Shown: positions 16,448-24,548 of the stretch, piece by piece
Position numbering within the stretch: position 1 is the first letter of the stretch
Layout of the letters: every line of letters starts with the position of its first letter
Origin: Pseudoduganella namucuonensis
GTDB taxonomy: Bacteria > Pseudomonadota > Gammaproteobacteria > Burkholderiales > Burkholderiaceae_D
Assembly (NCBI RefSeq): GCF_900116645.1
Contig: NZ_FPBO01000024.1
Span: forward strand, 1 to 64,000
Length of the DNA stretch: 64,000 nucleotides
Reading direction: 5' to 3'
Translations under genes and position numbers: made by a program
Notes under the pieces: generated by a model
What the model saw: only the letters and a program-made list of their open reading frames with translations
What the model was told of the DNA's origin: nothing
Database searches by the model: none

Positions 16448-18187
16448 TTAAGCCTGTTTGAGGATCTCGGCCATGCGCTCGCCGATGATCATGCAGGGCG
16501 CCATGGTGTTGCCGGTGGTGACGCGCGGCATGATGGAACCGTCGGCCACGCGCAAGCCCTCGATGCCGCGCACGCGCAGCTTGCTGTCGACCACGGCCAT
16601 CGTTCCGCGTCCCATCTTGCAGGTGCCGGTCTCGTGCCAATAGGTGACGGCCGCGTTGCGGACGAAGTTTTCCATCTCCTTGCCCTTCAGCGGACCTGGC
16701 ATCACTTCGCGCTTGGCGTACTGGCGCATCTCGGGCGCGTTGCCGATCTCGCGGCACAGCTCCACGGCGCGCACCAGCGCCTTCATGTCGGCCGGGTCGC
16801 TGAGGAAGTTGGCGTGGATTTTCAGGCGCGCGCGGGGATCGGCCGACTGCAACTCGACATGGCCGCGGCTGGCCGGGCGCACCAGCCCCGGCGCGATCGA
16901 CCACGCATGTTGCGGCAGCGCGTACTGCTTGGCGTTGACGTCGCTGGCGTAGGGAATCTCGATCTGGAAGGGCTGCAGGTCCGGCGTGTCGAGCCGGCTG
17001 TCGCTCTTCCAGAAAAAGGTGCACTCGGCCAGGTTGTTGCGCGGCGCCTCCGGCGTGTTGTATTCCCAGATGCAGCCGCCGAGCAGGATGTGGTCCATGA
17101 AGTTGCGGCCCACGCCCGGCAGGTGGTGCTGCGGCGTCACGCCGGCCCGTTTTAGCTGCGCCGCGTCGCCTATGCCGGACAGCATCAGCAGCTTGGGCGA
17201 ATTGAGCGCGCCGGCCGACAGCACGATCTCCTTGGCCGCCGCCACCTTGCGCGGCTTGCCTTGCCAGACGAATTCGATGCCGGTGGCGCGCTTGCCTTTC
17301 AGCGTCACTTTCTGGACTTCCGCCCCGGTCAGCACGGTAAGGTTGGGGCGGTGCATGGCGGGGTGCAGGTAGTGCGCGGCCATGTTCATGCGCCGCCCGT
17401 CCTTGATGGTGGTGTTGGCGATGGCGCAGCCGCCCGCGCCCTCCATCATGGCGCCGTTATGGTCGGCGTAGGTCGGAATGCCGACGCCGGCGGCGGCCCG
17501 CACCATGGCCGGCGCGATCGGATTGGGATCGCGCGCGGGCTGCACCCAGACGTTGCCGCCCGTGCCGCGATAGGCCGGATCGGGCGCGCCCTGCCAGTTC
17601 TCGATGCGCTTGTAAATCGCCAGCACGTGGTCGTAGTTCCAGGCCGGGTCGCCCGCCTCGGCGGCCCAGTGGTCGTAGTCGTTCTTGTGGCCGCGCGCGT
17701 AGGCCATCACGTTGATGCTGCTGCCGCCGCCCAGCGCCTTGCCCATGGCCAGCTTCAGCGTGCGGCCGTTGAGGTGGCGTTGCGGCGCGGTCTGGTCGCC
17801 CCATTCGCGCTCCGTGCCCAGGTTGGTGTACCAGACGCCGGGGTCCAGGATGCTGGGCGCCTGGTCGTCGCCGCCCGCCTCCAGCAGCAGCACCTTGACG
17901 TCCGGGTTTTCGGACAGGCGGCTGGCCACCACGCAGCCGGACGAGCCGGCGCCGACAATGACGTAATCGTATTGCGCCAGCAGGTCCTGCGCGCGGGCGG
18001 CCTGGTTGGCGGCGACCGCGCCGGCCTGTTGCGCGATGGCGGCGGCCGAACCGGCCGACAGGCCGAGCGCGGTGGCGAATTTCATGAAGGCGCGGCGGTC
18101 CAGACGGCCGCGCATCAGTTCCTGTTCCAGTTGGTTCACGCGGTCGCCGCGTGCCAGGGCGTCCGCGTCTTGCGGTGCTGATTTCAT
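16448..18187 (-). CDS. GMC-family FAD-dependent alcohol oxidoreductase (Tat-exported)
   Basis: A 579-residue glucose-methanol-choline family flavoprotein. The N-terminal FAD-binding motif is YDYVIVGAGSSGCVVASRL, with LLLEAGG and GGGSSINVMAYARGH following. The C-terminal catalytic region has YWHETGTCKMG, whose His is the usual base, and PRVTTGNTMAPCMIIGERMAE. A twin-arginine signal, DRRAFMKFATALGLSAG (about residues 32-48), implies folded export to the periplasm. The ATG at 18187 has GGAGACGAC upstream. It heads the operon with aldehyde dehydrogenase, transporter and hydrolase, just downstream of a sigma-54 promoter. It probably oxidises a primary alcohol; the electron acceptor is unknown. Similar proteins are often annotated as choline dehydrogenase, but nothing here points to choline. 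Confidence 0.88.
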   Translation of the reverse strand: MKSAPQDADALARGDRVNQLEQELMRGRLDRRAFMKFATALGLSAGSAAAIAQQAGAVAANQAARAQDLLAQYDYVIVGAGSSGCVVASRLSENPDVKVLLLEAGGDDQAPSILDPGVWYTNLGTEREWGDQTAPQRHLNGRTLKLAMGKALGGGSSINVMAYARGHKNDYDHWAAEAGDPAWNYDHVLAIYKRIENWQGAPDPAYRGTGGNVWVQPARDPNPIAPAMVRAAAGVGIPTYADHNGAMMEGAGGCAIANTTIKDGRRMNMAAHYLHPAMHRPNLTVLTGAEVQKVTLKGKRATGIEFVWQGKPRKVAAAKEIVLSAGALNSPKLLMLSGIGDAAQLKRAGVTPQHHLPGVGRNFMDHILLGGCIWEYNTPEAPRNNLAECTFFWKSDSRLDTPDLQPFQIEIPYASDVNAKQYALPQHAWSIAPGLVRPASRGHVELQSADPRARLKIHANFLSDPADMKALVRAVELCREIGNAPEMRQYAKREVMPGPLKGKEMENFVRNAAVTYWHETGTCKMGRGTMAVVDSKLRVRGIEGLRVADGSIMPRVTTGNTMAPCMIIGERMAEILKQA

Positions 18188-18230
18188 GTCGTCTCCGTTT
18201 TTGTGGTTGGTCGTGCTACTACCGGCATTC

Positions 18231-18246
18231 TGCAAAAGGCATGCCA
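18231..18246 (-). promoter_or_regulatory. Sigma-54 (-24/-12) promoter of the GMC operon
   Basis: Read on the minus strand: TGGCATGCCTTTTGCA. It matches the TGGCACG-N4-TTGCW consensus with one mismatch and the correct GG-to-GC spacing. Transcription would start about 30 bases before the GMC oxidoreductase ATG. An AcoR-like sigma-54 activator is encoded at the other end of this module. Confidence 0.8.
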
Positions 18247-18298
18247 GAGGAAAAACACGGTTCCATCGTTGAAAAAGGGAGATTCGCGGGCGTGGCGT

Positions 18299-18313
18299 GT
18301 CGCGTTGTGCGAC
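18299..18313. promoter_or_regulatory. Upstream activator site 1
   Basis: GTCGCGTTGTGCGAC, an inverted repeat with arms GTCGC and GCGAC, 53 bases upstream of the -24 element. It shares arms and spacing with the site at 18341-18355, so it is a likely binding site for the AcoR-like sigma-54 activator. Confidence 0.65.
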
Positions 18314-18340
18314 GGGACGGCCGTTCGGCCATCGGCGCTA

Positions 18341-18355
18341 GTCGCAGAATGCGAC
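18341..18355. promoter_or_regulatory. Upstream activator site 2
   Basis: GTCGCAGAATGCGAC, a perfect 6-3-6 palindrome. It starts exactly 42 bases (four helical turns) from the first site and lies 95 bases from the -24 element. It may also serve the divergent Cache gene. Confidence 0.7.
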
Positions 18356-18453
18356 ATGGCGTTGTGTTATAGCAACATGGCCTGTGGCGGGGCCATGCCG
18401 TACGCTATCCTGTATGAGAACGCAGACCAATCAGGTTCAACACGGAGAGTGAC

Positions 18454-18912
18454 ATGAAAATATTACGCAGTATTGCCGCCGCAGCCGGTCTGGTGGCCGT
18501 CGCGGGCATGGCCCACGGCCAGAACGCGACGCGCGAAGAAGCGATTGCGTTGGTGAAGAAGGCCGTGGCCCATGTGAAGGCCAAGGGCGTGGAGCAGGCC
18601 TGCGTCGACTTCGCCGATCCGCAGGGTGGCTTCATCCAGGGCGAACTCTATGTGTTCGTCCAGGATATGAACACCAAGATGGTGTGCCACGGCGTCAACA
18701 AGCGACTGAACGGCAAGGACATGTCCGAACTGAAGGACGTCGACGGAAAGTACTTCACCAGGGCGATGACTGAGCTGGCCAAGACCAAGGGATCGGGCTG
18801 GGTCGACTACCAATGGCCCAACCCGACCACGAAGGCGCTGGAGCCCAAGTCCAGCTACGTGGAAAAGGTCAACGACACCATTTTCCTCGGCGCGGGCATT
18901 TACCGCAAATAA
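18454..18912 (+). CDS. Secreted single-Cache-domain protein, paralogue 2
   Basis: A 152-residue periplasmic protein nearly identical in plan to the one at 9987-10445. It has a signal peptide ending MAHGQNA, then IALVKKAVAHVKAKGVEQACVDFADP, LYVFVQDMNTKMVCHGVNKRLNGKDMSELKD and a C-terminal YVEKVNDTIFLGAGIYRK. There is no signalling output domain. A good ribosome binding site (GGAGAGTGAC) precedes the ATG. It is divergent from the sigma-54-controlled GMC operon and convergent with a porin that ends five bases away. The repeated association with porins suggests a substrate-binding or scavenging role beneath the outer membrane; this is inference. Confidence 0.85.
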   Translation: MKILRSIAAAAGLVAVAGMAHGQNATREEAIALVKKAVAHVKAKGVEQACVDFADPQGGFIQGELYVFVQDMNTKMVCHGVNKRLNGKDMSELKDVDGKYFTRAMTELAKTKGSGWVDYQWPNPTTKALEPKSSYVEKVNDTIFLGAGIYRK

Positions 18913-18917
18913 TCGCG

Positions 18918-20051
18918 TCAGTAGCGGTGCCGGATGCCCAGCGCCACGCTGCGGCCGGTCGCCAGGCCGGTGTAGGCGTCCCGCATCAGCAGCGCGTACA
19001 GGTCGGTCCGTTTGGACAGGTTGTGGTCATAGCCCACGGTCACCGTGTTGCGCCTGGGGTCCACGCCGCTGGTTGCCACGCCGGCAGGCAGGGCGGGGAA
19101 GCCCGGCACCACGGTGTAGGGCGAGACTCCGGCGGCCGGCAGGTCGATCGACGATCGCGCCCACGACAGCAGGAATTTGCCGGCGCCCGCCGGTATCGCC
19201 GCGCCCACCTGGCTGATGGTGTATTTGCGGTCGGTGCCGGCGGCGTTGAACACCTGCGTGATCCGCTGCAGCTGGCCGTATAGCTTCACGGCCCCCAGGT
19301 CGTAGGTCGCTCCACCCAAATATGCGCGCTGGCTGGTTTCCGGATTGGGCAGCGTGGCCAGCGTCCCCAGCGCGGTCGTGTCGCGCTCGAAGGCGAAGGT
19401 CAGCGCCAGCGGGCCCGCGTAGTAATTCACATTGCCGCTCACGCGGCGCTTGCCGGCGGCTCCCGCCACTTCACCCGGCGCATACATCAATTTGGCGTTC
19501 ACTCCGCGATAAGTCGGCGTGGTGTACTGCACCACGTTCGAGGCGCCGCTATCGGGGCCGTTCATGGGCGTCGCGCTCATGGGGAACTGGCCGCCGGTGT
19601 AGGTGTGCAGGAACACCGGCGAGTACACGGCGGAATCGATGAAGGGATTGAACAGGATCATGGAGAAGAAGTAGGGCGTGCCGATGCGCCCCACGTCCAG
19701 CTGGCCGAATCCGCCGGACAGGCCGACCGTGGCGCGGCGCGACAGCAGGCCGTCCGGGCTGCCCGCGAAGCGACCGGTGACGCCGGTGTCCACGGTGAAG
19801 AAGCCGGACAGGTCGAAGTTCGCCTTCAGGCCGTCGCCCAGGTCCTCGCTGCCGCGGAAGCCGAAATGGGAGGTGCTCATGCCGCCGTCGTTGACGCCGG
19901 TGGTGCGGATGCCGCCGCTCAGCTGGCGGCTGGCGAGGGTGGCGTCCACCTGGCCGTAGAGTGTGACGTCGGCGGCGCTGGCTGCGCCGGCCCACAGGGC
20001 GGCGAGGGTGGCGGCGAGGGCCAATTGGCGGTGCGCGCGGTGGTTTTTCAT
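18918..20051 (-). CDS. Gram-negative porin, TetR-controlled
   Basis: A 377-residue outer-membrane porin of the Burkholderia OmpC family. The signal peptide ends GAASA, followed by ADVTLYGQVDATLASRQLSGG. Inner motifs are SHFGFRGSEDLGDGLKANFDLSGFFTVDTG and LSRRATVGLSGGFGQLDVGR. The C-terminus reads VALGIRHRY, with the terminal aromatic residue. It differs clearly from the porin at 8873-9973, so it probably has another specificity. Two copies of an 18-bp palindrome lie 27-66 bases upstream of its start. Matching copies precede the ABC transporter gene on the other side, so porin and importer are probably co-regulated by the TetR protein encoded at 21307-22071 and take up the same substrate. Confidence 0.92.
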   Translation of the reverse strand: MKNHRAHRQLALAATLAALWAGAASAADVTLYGQVDATLASRQLSGGIRTTGVNDGGMSTSHFGFRGSEDLGDGLKANFDLSGFFTVDTGVTGRFAGSPDGLLSRRATVGLSGGFGQLDVGRIGTPYFFSMILFNPFIDSAVYSPVFLHTYTGGQFPMSATPMNGPDSGASNVVQYTTPTYRGVNAKLMYAPGEVAGAAGKRRVSGNVNYYAGPLALTFAFERDTTALGTLATLPNPETSQRAYLGGATYDLGAVKLYGQLQRITQVFNAAGTDRKYTISQVGAAIPAGAGKFLLSWARSSIDLPAAGVSPYTVVPGFPALPAGVATSGVDPRRNTVTVGYDHNLSKRTDLYALLMRDAYTGLATGRSVALGIRHRY

Positions 20052-20077
20052 GCTGGTCTCCTGCGTATTCGTTGTTG

Positions 20078-20117
20078 TTTGTACGGTCGTACAAAGCGGA
20101 ATATACAGTCGTATAAA
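20078..20117. promoter_or_regulatory. Two TetR-type operators upstream of the porin
   Basis: Positions 20078-20095 are TTTGTACGGTCGTACAAA, a perfect 8-2-8 palindrome. Positions 20100-20117 are a degenerate copy, AATATACAGTCGTATAAA. Their centres are 22 bases apart, about two helical turns, in the porin leader. They share the 18-bp pattern with the pair at 20236-20274. Confidence 0.75.
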
Positions 20118-20235
20118 AACTATGTCAGCCCCCTTGTGCCGCCCGCTGTTGCTGGGGCGATACGGATTTTCCGTCCGGCGCGGGCTGTTCTCCTATGACG
20201 CCGCGGGCCAGCCACGGGCCGGATTTTTTTTGCAA

Positions 20236-20274
20236 ATTATACGAACGTACAAAAAACTTGTACGGTCATATAAA
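20236..20274. promoter_or_regulatory. Two TetR-type operators upstream of the ABC importer
   Basis: Positions 20236-20253 (ATTATACGAACGTACAAA) and 20257-20274 (CTTGTACGGTCATATAAA) match 14 and 15 of the 18 bases of the perfect palindrome beside the porin. Their centres are 21 bases apart. They lie 62-100 bases before the solute-binding protein ATG, where they could block its promoter. Confidence 0.75.
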
Positions 20275-20335
20275 AGTGGGCTATCATGGCCTCGATGCAT
20301 AACAAAACCATTCATCCACAAACCTGGAGACAGCC

Positions 20336-21259
20336 ATGAACACGATTAAATCCCTGGCCCTGGCGGCGCTGGCACTGGCCGCGCCGCTGGCGGCGGCCCA
20401 GAACAAGATCAACCTGGGCTACACCGCCGTCACCGACTTCACCGCCGCCTTCGTGGCCAAGGAAGAGGGCTATTTCAAGAAGCGCGGGCTCGACGTCGAC
20501 ATGCAACTGCTGACGATCACCTCGGCCATCCCTGCCGCGCTGCAATCGGACTCGATCCAGGTCGGTGGCACCGTGCCCACCGTGCTGCTGCAGGCGGTCG
20601 ACAGCGGGCTCGATCTGGTGGCCTTCGCCAACGCCAGCATCAACGACAACACCGGCAAGAACCCGGCGCTGCTGGCGCGAACCGGCAGCAACATCAAGAG
20701 CGCCCAGGACCTGGTCGGCAAAAAGGTCGGCGTGCCCGGCGTGGGCGGCGTGATGCATGTGCTGATACGGCGCTGGATCATGGAGAAGGGCGTCGACCCG
20801 AAAAAGGTGACCTACATCGAAACCGCGTTTCCCCAGATGAGCGACCTGCTCAAGGCCGGCACCATCGACGCCGTGGCGACGGCCGATCCGTTCTCGACCC
20901 GCATCGAGCAGGCCGGCACCGGCGCCGTCGTCTCCTACGTGGGGCGCGATTTCCCGAGCGGCTTTTCCAATGTGCTGTACGCGGCCAACCGCGGCTGGGC
21001 GGCCCAGAATCCGGCGCAGGTGCAGGCGTTCCGGGAAGCGCTGGTGGAGGCCATCGCCTTCGTCGAGAAGGAACCGCAGAAAACGCGCGCCCACATCGGC
21101 AAATACATCAAGCTGCCGGCACCCGTGCTCGAAACGCTGCCGATACCCAAAATGATGGCCGACCTGGCGGCGCCGCGGCTGCGCTTCTGGGCCGAGTCGA
21201 TGCGCCAGCAGGGCATGCTGAAGAACGAGCCCAATCTGTCCGCGGTGATCGTCAAGTGA
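20336..21259 (+). CDS. ABC importer solute-binding protein (NMT1/SsuA type)
   Basis: A 307-residue periplasmic binding protein of the nitrate/taurine/sulfonate/aromatic (NMT1-SsuA) group. A signal peptide (about residues 1-21, ending LAAAQ) is followed by KINLGYTAVTDFTAAFVAKEEGYFKKRGLDVDM, the standard opening of this family. Then come IQVGGTVPTVLLQAVDSGLDLVAFA and LVGKKVGVPGVGGVMHVLIRRWI, which line the binding cleft. CTGGAGACAGCC precedes the ATG. It feeds the ATPase and two permeases at 22.1-24.5 kb. Proteins of this group transport sulfonates, pyrimidine precursors, phthalate-like and other organic acids, so the substrate is open. The adjacent cyclase and fumarylacetoacetase suggest a cyclic or aromatic compound. 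Confidence 0.88.
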   Translation: MNTIKSLALAALALAAPLAAAQNKINLGYTAVTDFTAAFVAKEEGYFKKRGLDVDMQLLTITSAIPAALQSDSIQVGGTVPTVLLQAVDSGLDLVAFANASINDNTGKNPALLARTGSNIKSAQDLVGKKVGVPGVGGVMHVLIRRWIMEKGVDPKKVTYIETAFPQMSDLLKAGTIDAVATADPFSTRIEQAGTGAVVSYVGRDFPSGFSNVLYAANRGWAAQNPAQVQAFREALVEAIAFVEKEPQKTRAHIGKYIKLPAPVLETLPIPKMMADLAAPRLRFWAESMRQQGMLKNEPNLSAVIVK

Positions 21260-21306
21260 AACCACGGCTGGTTCCGGTGTTAACATTGCCGCATCGACCA
21301 CGCTGA

Positions 21307-22071
21307 ATGAAACCGCTTATGAAGACCGCCACCAAAGAATCCACCCCGAACCGCAAGGAAAGCATCCTGGTGGCCGCCGAGCGCCTGTTCGCAGCGCGCG
21401 GCTACCACGGGGTGTCGATCCGCGACATCGCCAACGAGGCGGGCGTGCAGTTCGCGCTGATCGGCTACTACTACGGCAACAAGCTCGAGCTGTACCACCA
21501 CATCTTCGAGCTGCGCAGCGGCTACATCAAGGAGCGCCTCGAACTGCTGGCGGGCATCATGGACAACGCCACCGCCCGCAACGCCCTGGGCGACATCGTC
21601 GACGCCTTCGTGGGGCCGGTGCTGAAGCTGGCCCAAAGCGTGGACGGCGACAATTTCCTGCGCATGGTTTCGCGCGGCATGACCGAGCAGCTGAGCGAGG
21701 ACGAGAAGGTCATCCAGGAGCTGTTCGACCCGCTGGCGCACGCCTTCATCGACGCGATGGCCAGCGTGCTGCCGCATGTGAGCCGGGGCACCGTGGCGTG
21801 GTGCTACCAGTTCGCGCTGGGCGCGCTGCTGCACCATGTGACGGACCGCCGCATCGAGCGCCTTTCGCGCGGCGAGAACCGGCGCGACGATTTCGGCGCC
21901 ACCCAGCCCATGCTGGTGAAGTTCATTGTGCACGGCATCCGGGGCGTATGCGGGCCCGTGCCCGCCATGAAGGCGGAGACTAGCACCTCCGCCACGAAGA
22001 CCAACGCCGCCAAGCCGCGCGCCGCCGCCCCCAAGCGTGCGCCCGCGCCCCGGCGGACCAAACAACCATAA
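21307..22071 (+). CDS. TetR/AcrR-family repressor inside the ABC operon
   Basis: A 254-residue regulator with an N-terminal TetR helix-turn-helix: ILVAAERLFAARGYHGVSIRDIANEAGVQFALIGYYYGNKLELYHHIF (about residues 20-67). A ligand-binding helical domain follows, with a C-terminal tail rich in Ala, Lys, Pro and Arg (about residues 222-254) that is unusual and may add nonspecific DNA contact. It lies between the solute-binding protein and the ATPase of the same importer. The four 18-bp palindromes upstream of the porin and importer are its likely operators, since no other regulator is near. ATG codons at 21307 and 21319 are both possible and neither has a clear ribosome binding site. The ligand is probably the transported compound or a product. 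Confidence 0.88.
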   Translation: MKPLMKTATKESTPNRKESILVAAERLFAARGYHGVSIRDIANEAGVQFALIGYYYGNKLELYHHIFELRSGYIKERLELLAGIMDNATARNALGDIVDAFVGPVLKLAQSVDGDNFLRMVSRGMTEQLSEDEKVIQELFDPLAHAFIDAMASVLPHVSRGTVAWCYQFALGALLHHVTDRRIERLSRGENRRDDFGATQPMLVKFIVHGIRGVCGPVPAMKAETSTSATKTNAAKPRAAAPKRAPAPRRTKQP

Positions 22072-22082
22072 CGAGACTCATC

Positions 22083-22934
22083 ATGAATGCACAAGTGGTC
22101 CCACTCGGCCAGCAGCCGCGCCAGGCCTCCAGTCCACGGCGGCAAGCCGCGGGCGCCGGCGCCTCCAAACAGATACGCTTCGACCGCGTTTGCCTGGACC
22201 TGGGCGGGCGCCGCATCATCAACGACCTCGATTTCGTCATGGAGCCGGGCGAGTTCGTGTGCGTGGTCGGGCCGTCCGGCTGCGGCAAGACCACTTTGCT
22301 GCGCCTGTTGACCGGCCTGGTGAAGCCGAGCACCGGCGCCATCACGCGCGGCGGCGTGGAAATCAGCGGACCGTCGCGCGACGTGGCGATCGTGTTCCAG
22401 GACTATGGCAAGGCGCTGCTGCCTTGGCGCACCGTGGCCGGCAACGTCAGCCTGGCGCTGGAGGCCATGGCCGTTCCCAAGGAGGAGCGCGCCGGCCGCA
22501 TCGCCGACCTGCTGCGCAAAGTCGGCCTGGCCAGCCACGCGGAGAAGTATCCGTCCCAGCTGTCCGGCGGCATGCAACAGCGCCTGCAGATCGCGCGCTG
22601 CCTGGCGCAGGAACCGGCCGTGCTGCTGATGGACGAACCCTTCGGCGCGCTGGACGCGATGACGCGCCAGGGCCTGCAGGACGAGGTGGCCGGGCTGGTC
22701 GAGGAGCTGGGCACCACGGTGCTGTTCATCACCCACGACCTGGACGAGGCGATCTACCTGGGCGACCGCGTGATCGCGCTGCGGGCCAACCCGGGCCGCG
22801 ACAGCAGCAGTTTGGCGCAGTCGATCGCAATCGACATCGCCCGTCCGCGCGACCAGCTGGCCACGCGCGAGGAGCCCGAGTTCCTGCGGCTGCGGCGCCA
22901 CCTGTTCGACTTCATCCAGGAGCACCACAAATGA
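22083..22934 (+). CDS. ABC importer ATP-binding protein (SsuB/TauB type)
   Basis: A 283-residue ATPase that powers the importer from the cytoplasmic side. Walker A is VGPSGCGKTTLLRLLTG (about residues 60-76), the signature is LSGGMQQRLQIARCLA, Walker B is AVLLMDEPFGALDAMTR, and the switch His is in LFITHDLDEAIYLGDR. The first ~35 residues before the family start are extra and poorly conserved (Gln/Arg/Ala-rich). The stop overlaps the ATG of the next permease (ATGA), which indicates translational coupling. Confidence 0.92.
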   Translation: MNAQVVPLGQQPRQASSPRRQAAGAGASKQIRFDRVCLDLGGRRIINDLDFVMEPGEFVCVVGPSGCGKTTLLRLLTGLVKPSTGAITRGGVEISGPSRDVAIVFQDYGKALLPWRTVAGNVSLALEAMAVPKEERAGRIADLLRKVGLASHAEKYPSQLSGGMQQRLQIARCLAQEPAVLLMDEPFGALDAMTRQGLQDEVAGLVEELGTTVLFITHDLDEAIYLGDRVIALRANPGRDSSSLAQSIAIDIARPRDQLATREEPEFLRLRRHLFDFIQEHHK

Positions 22935-23698
22935 GGACGCTGGCGATGCGCCTGCGCGGCGCGGTGGTCCCCCTGGCCCTGCTGTTGCTGGCCGAAGCCG
23001 GCATGCGCGCGGCCGGCACGCAAAGCGACGCGCTGGCACGCCCGAGCGAGGTGGCGCTGGCGCTGGGCGAGGCCCTGGGCGACGGCAGCCTGCTGCGGGC
23101 CAGCGCGCAGACGCTGGGCGCGGGCGGCGCCGGCCTGCTGGTGGGCGGCGGCCTGGGGCTGGCGGCGGGGCTGTGGTTCGGGCTCTCGCCGCTGGCCGGC
23201 CGGCTGTCCGCGCTGACGGTGGAACTGCTCAAGCCCGTGCCCTCGGTGGCGCTGATACCGATCGCCATGCTGCTGTTCGGCTTCGGCTACCGGATGGAGA
23301 TCCTGGTGGTGGCCTTCACCTGCTTCTTCCCGATGCTGATGCTGTCGCAGGCGGCGGTGGCCGGCGTCGAGCCGCGGCTGCTGGAGATGGGCACCGTGAT
23401 CGGACTCACGCGCCGCCAGCGGGTGTGGAAGATCGTGCTGCCGGCCGCGCTGCCGCGCATCCTGGTCGGCTTCCGGCTGGCGGTGGGCATCGCGCTGGTG
23501 GTGGCGGTGACGGTGGAAATCGCCGCCAATCCCTACGGCCTCGGATACGGCCTGATGATCGCGCAGCAAAGCCTGCGTCCGGACCTGATGTTCGCCTTCC
23601 TGTTCTGGATAGGCGCGCTGGGCTGGGGCCTGAACGCCCTGATGGTGGCGCTCCAGCGCCGCTGCATCACCCCCTTCAACCAAGGAGCCGCGTCATGA
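22931..23698 (+). CDS. ABC importer permease 1
   Basis: A 255-residue inner-membrane permease of the binding-protein-dependent type used by nitrate/sulfonate/taurine importers. About six membrane helices are visible, for example VVPLALLLLAEAGMRAAG, LLVGGGLGLAAGLWFGLS, MEILVVAFTCFFPMLML and LAVGIALVVAVTVEIAA. The cytoplasmic EAA-like loop is RLLEMGTVIGLTRRQRVWKIVLPAALPRIL. It overlaps both neighbours by four bases (ATGA). Together with the second permease it forms the channel. Confidence 0.88.
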   Translation: MRTLAMRLRGAVVPLALLLLAEAGMRAAGTQSDALARPSEVALALGEALGDGSLLRASAQTLGAGGAGLLVGGGLGLAAGLWFGLSPLAGRLSALTVELLKPVPSVALIPIAMLLFGFGYRMEILVVAFTCFFPMLMLSQAAVAGVEPRLLEMGTVIGLTRRQRVWKIVLPAALPRILVGFRLAVGIALVVAVTVEIAANPYGLGYGLMIAQQSLRPDLMFAFLFWIGALGWGLNALMVALQRRCITPFNQGAAS

Positions 23699-24456
23699 AG
23701 GACAGGAATGGCTTGATCGCCTCGGCCGGCAGCGTGGCCGTGACGCTGGCGCTGCTCGCCGCCTGGTCGGCGGTCTCCGCGCAGCGCTGGATTTCGCCGG
23801 TCTACCTGCCGTCGCCGGCCGCCACCTGGCAGGCGCTGAGCGAGGGCCTGCTGCAGGGCGAGCTGCTGGCGCTCACCCTGGGCACGGTGGAGCGCATGTG
23901 CTACGGCTGGCTGCTGGCCTCCATCATCGGCGTGGCGCTGGGCGCGGCGATCGGCGTGTCGCCCATGCTGCGCGCCTGGCTGCAGCCGATGCTGGAACTG
24001 ATACGTCCCTTGCCCGCGTCCTCGGTGATGCCGGTGGCGATCGCGCTGTTCGGCCTGTCGCCGGGCATGGTGCTGTCGGTGATCGCCTTCGGCGCCCTGT
24101 GGCCGGTGCTGCTGGCGACCGTGCACGGCTTCGGCGCCGTCGAGCCCAGGCTGGAGGAGGTCGGACGCGTGCTGGGCCTGTCGCGGCTGCAGTTCATCGT
24201 CAAGATCGGCCTGCCCAACGCGCTGGCCGACGCCTTCGGCGGCGTGCGGCTGGCGCTGACCATCGCGCTGATCCTGGCGGTGGTGGGCGAGATGCTGGCC
24301 GCCCAGCAGGGCCTGGGCACCGCGATCCTGGCGGCGGCACGCTCGTTCCGCTCGGCCGACCTGTTCGCCGGCGTGGCGCTGCTCGGGGCCATAGGCTTCG
24401 CCAGCAACGCGCTGTTGCACCTGGCCGAGCGGCGCATGCTGGCCTGGCGCCGCTGA
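23695..24456 (+). CDS. ABC importer permease 2
   Basis: A 253-residue permease homologous to its neighbour, with about six membrane helices. The coupling loop is RLEEVGRVLGLSRLQFIVKIGLPNALADAFGG, which contacts the ATPase. The opening helix VAVTLALLAAWSAVSAQRWISPVYLPSP is typical of the SsuC/TauC group. It is coupled to the first permease by an ATGA overlap and is followed, after a ~90-base gap, by the cyclase gene. Two distinct permeases imply a heterodimeric channel. Confidence 0.88.
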   Translation: MKDRNGLIASAGSVAVTLALLAAWSAVSAQRWISPVYLPSPAATWQALSEGLLQGELLALTLGTVERMCYGWLLASIIGVALGAAIGVSPMLRAWLQPMLELIRPLPASSVMPVAIALFGLSPGMVLSVIAFGALWPVLLATVHGFGAVEPRLEEVGRVLGLSRLQFIVKIGLPNALADAFGGVRLALTIALILAVVGEMLAAQQGLGTAILAAARSFRSADLFAGVALLGAIGFASNALLHLAERRMLAWRR

Positions 24457-24548
24457 CCCCCGCTCCACTTCCGAACATCCCCCGAAGAATCGCATCCGGC
24501 GCCGCGCCGGAGGGGGACCGCTTTGTCAAAATAACGAAAGGAACACCC

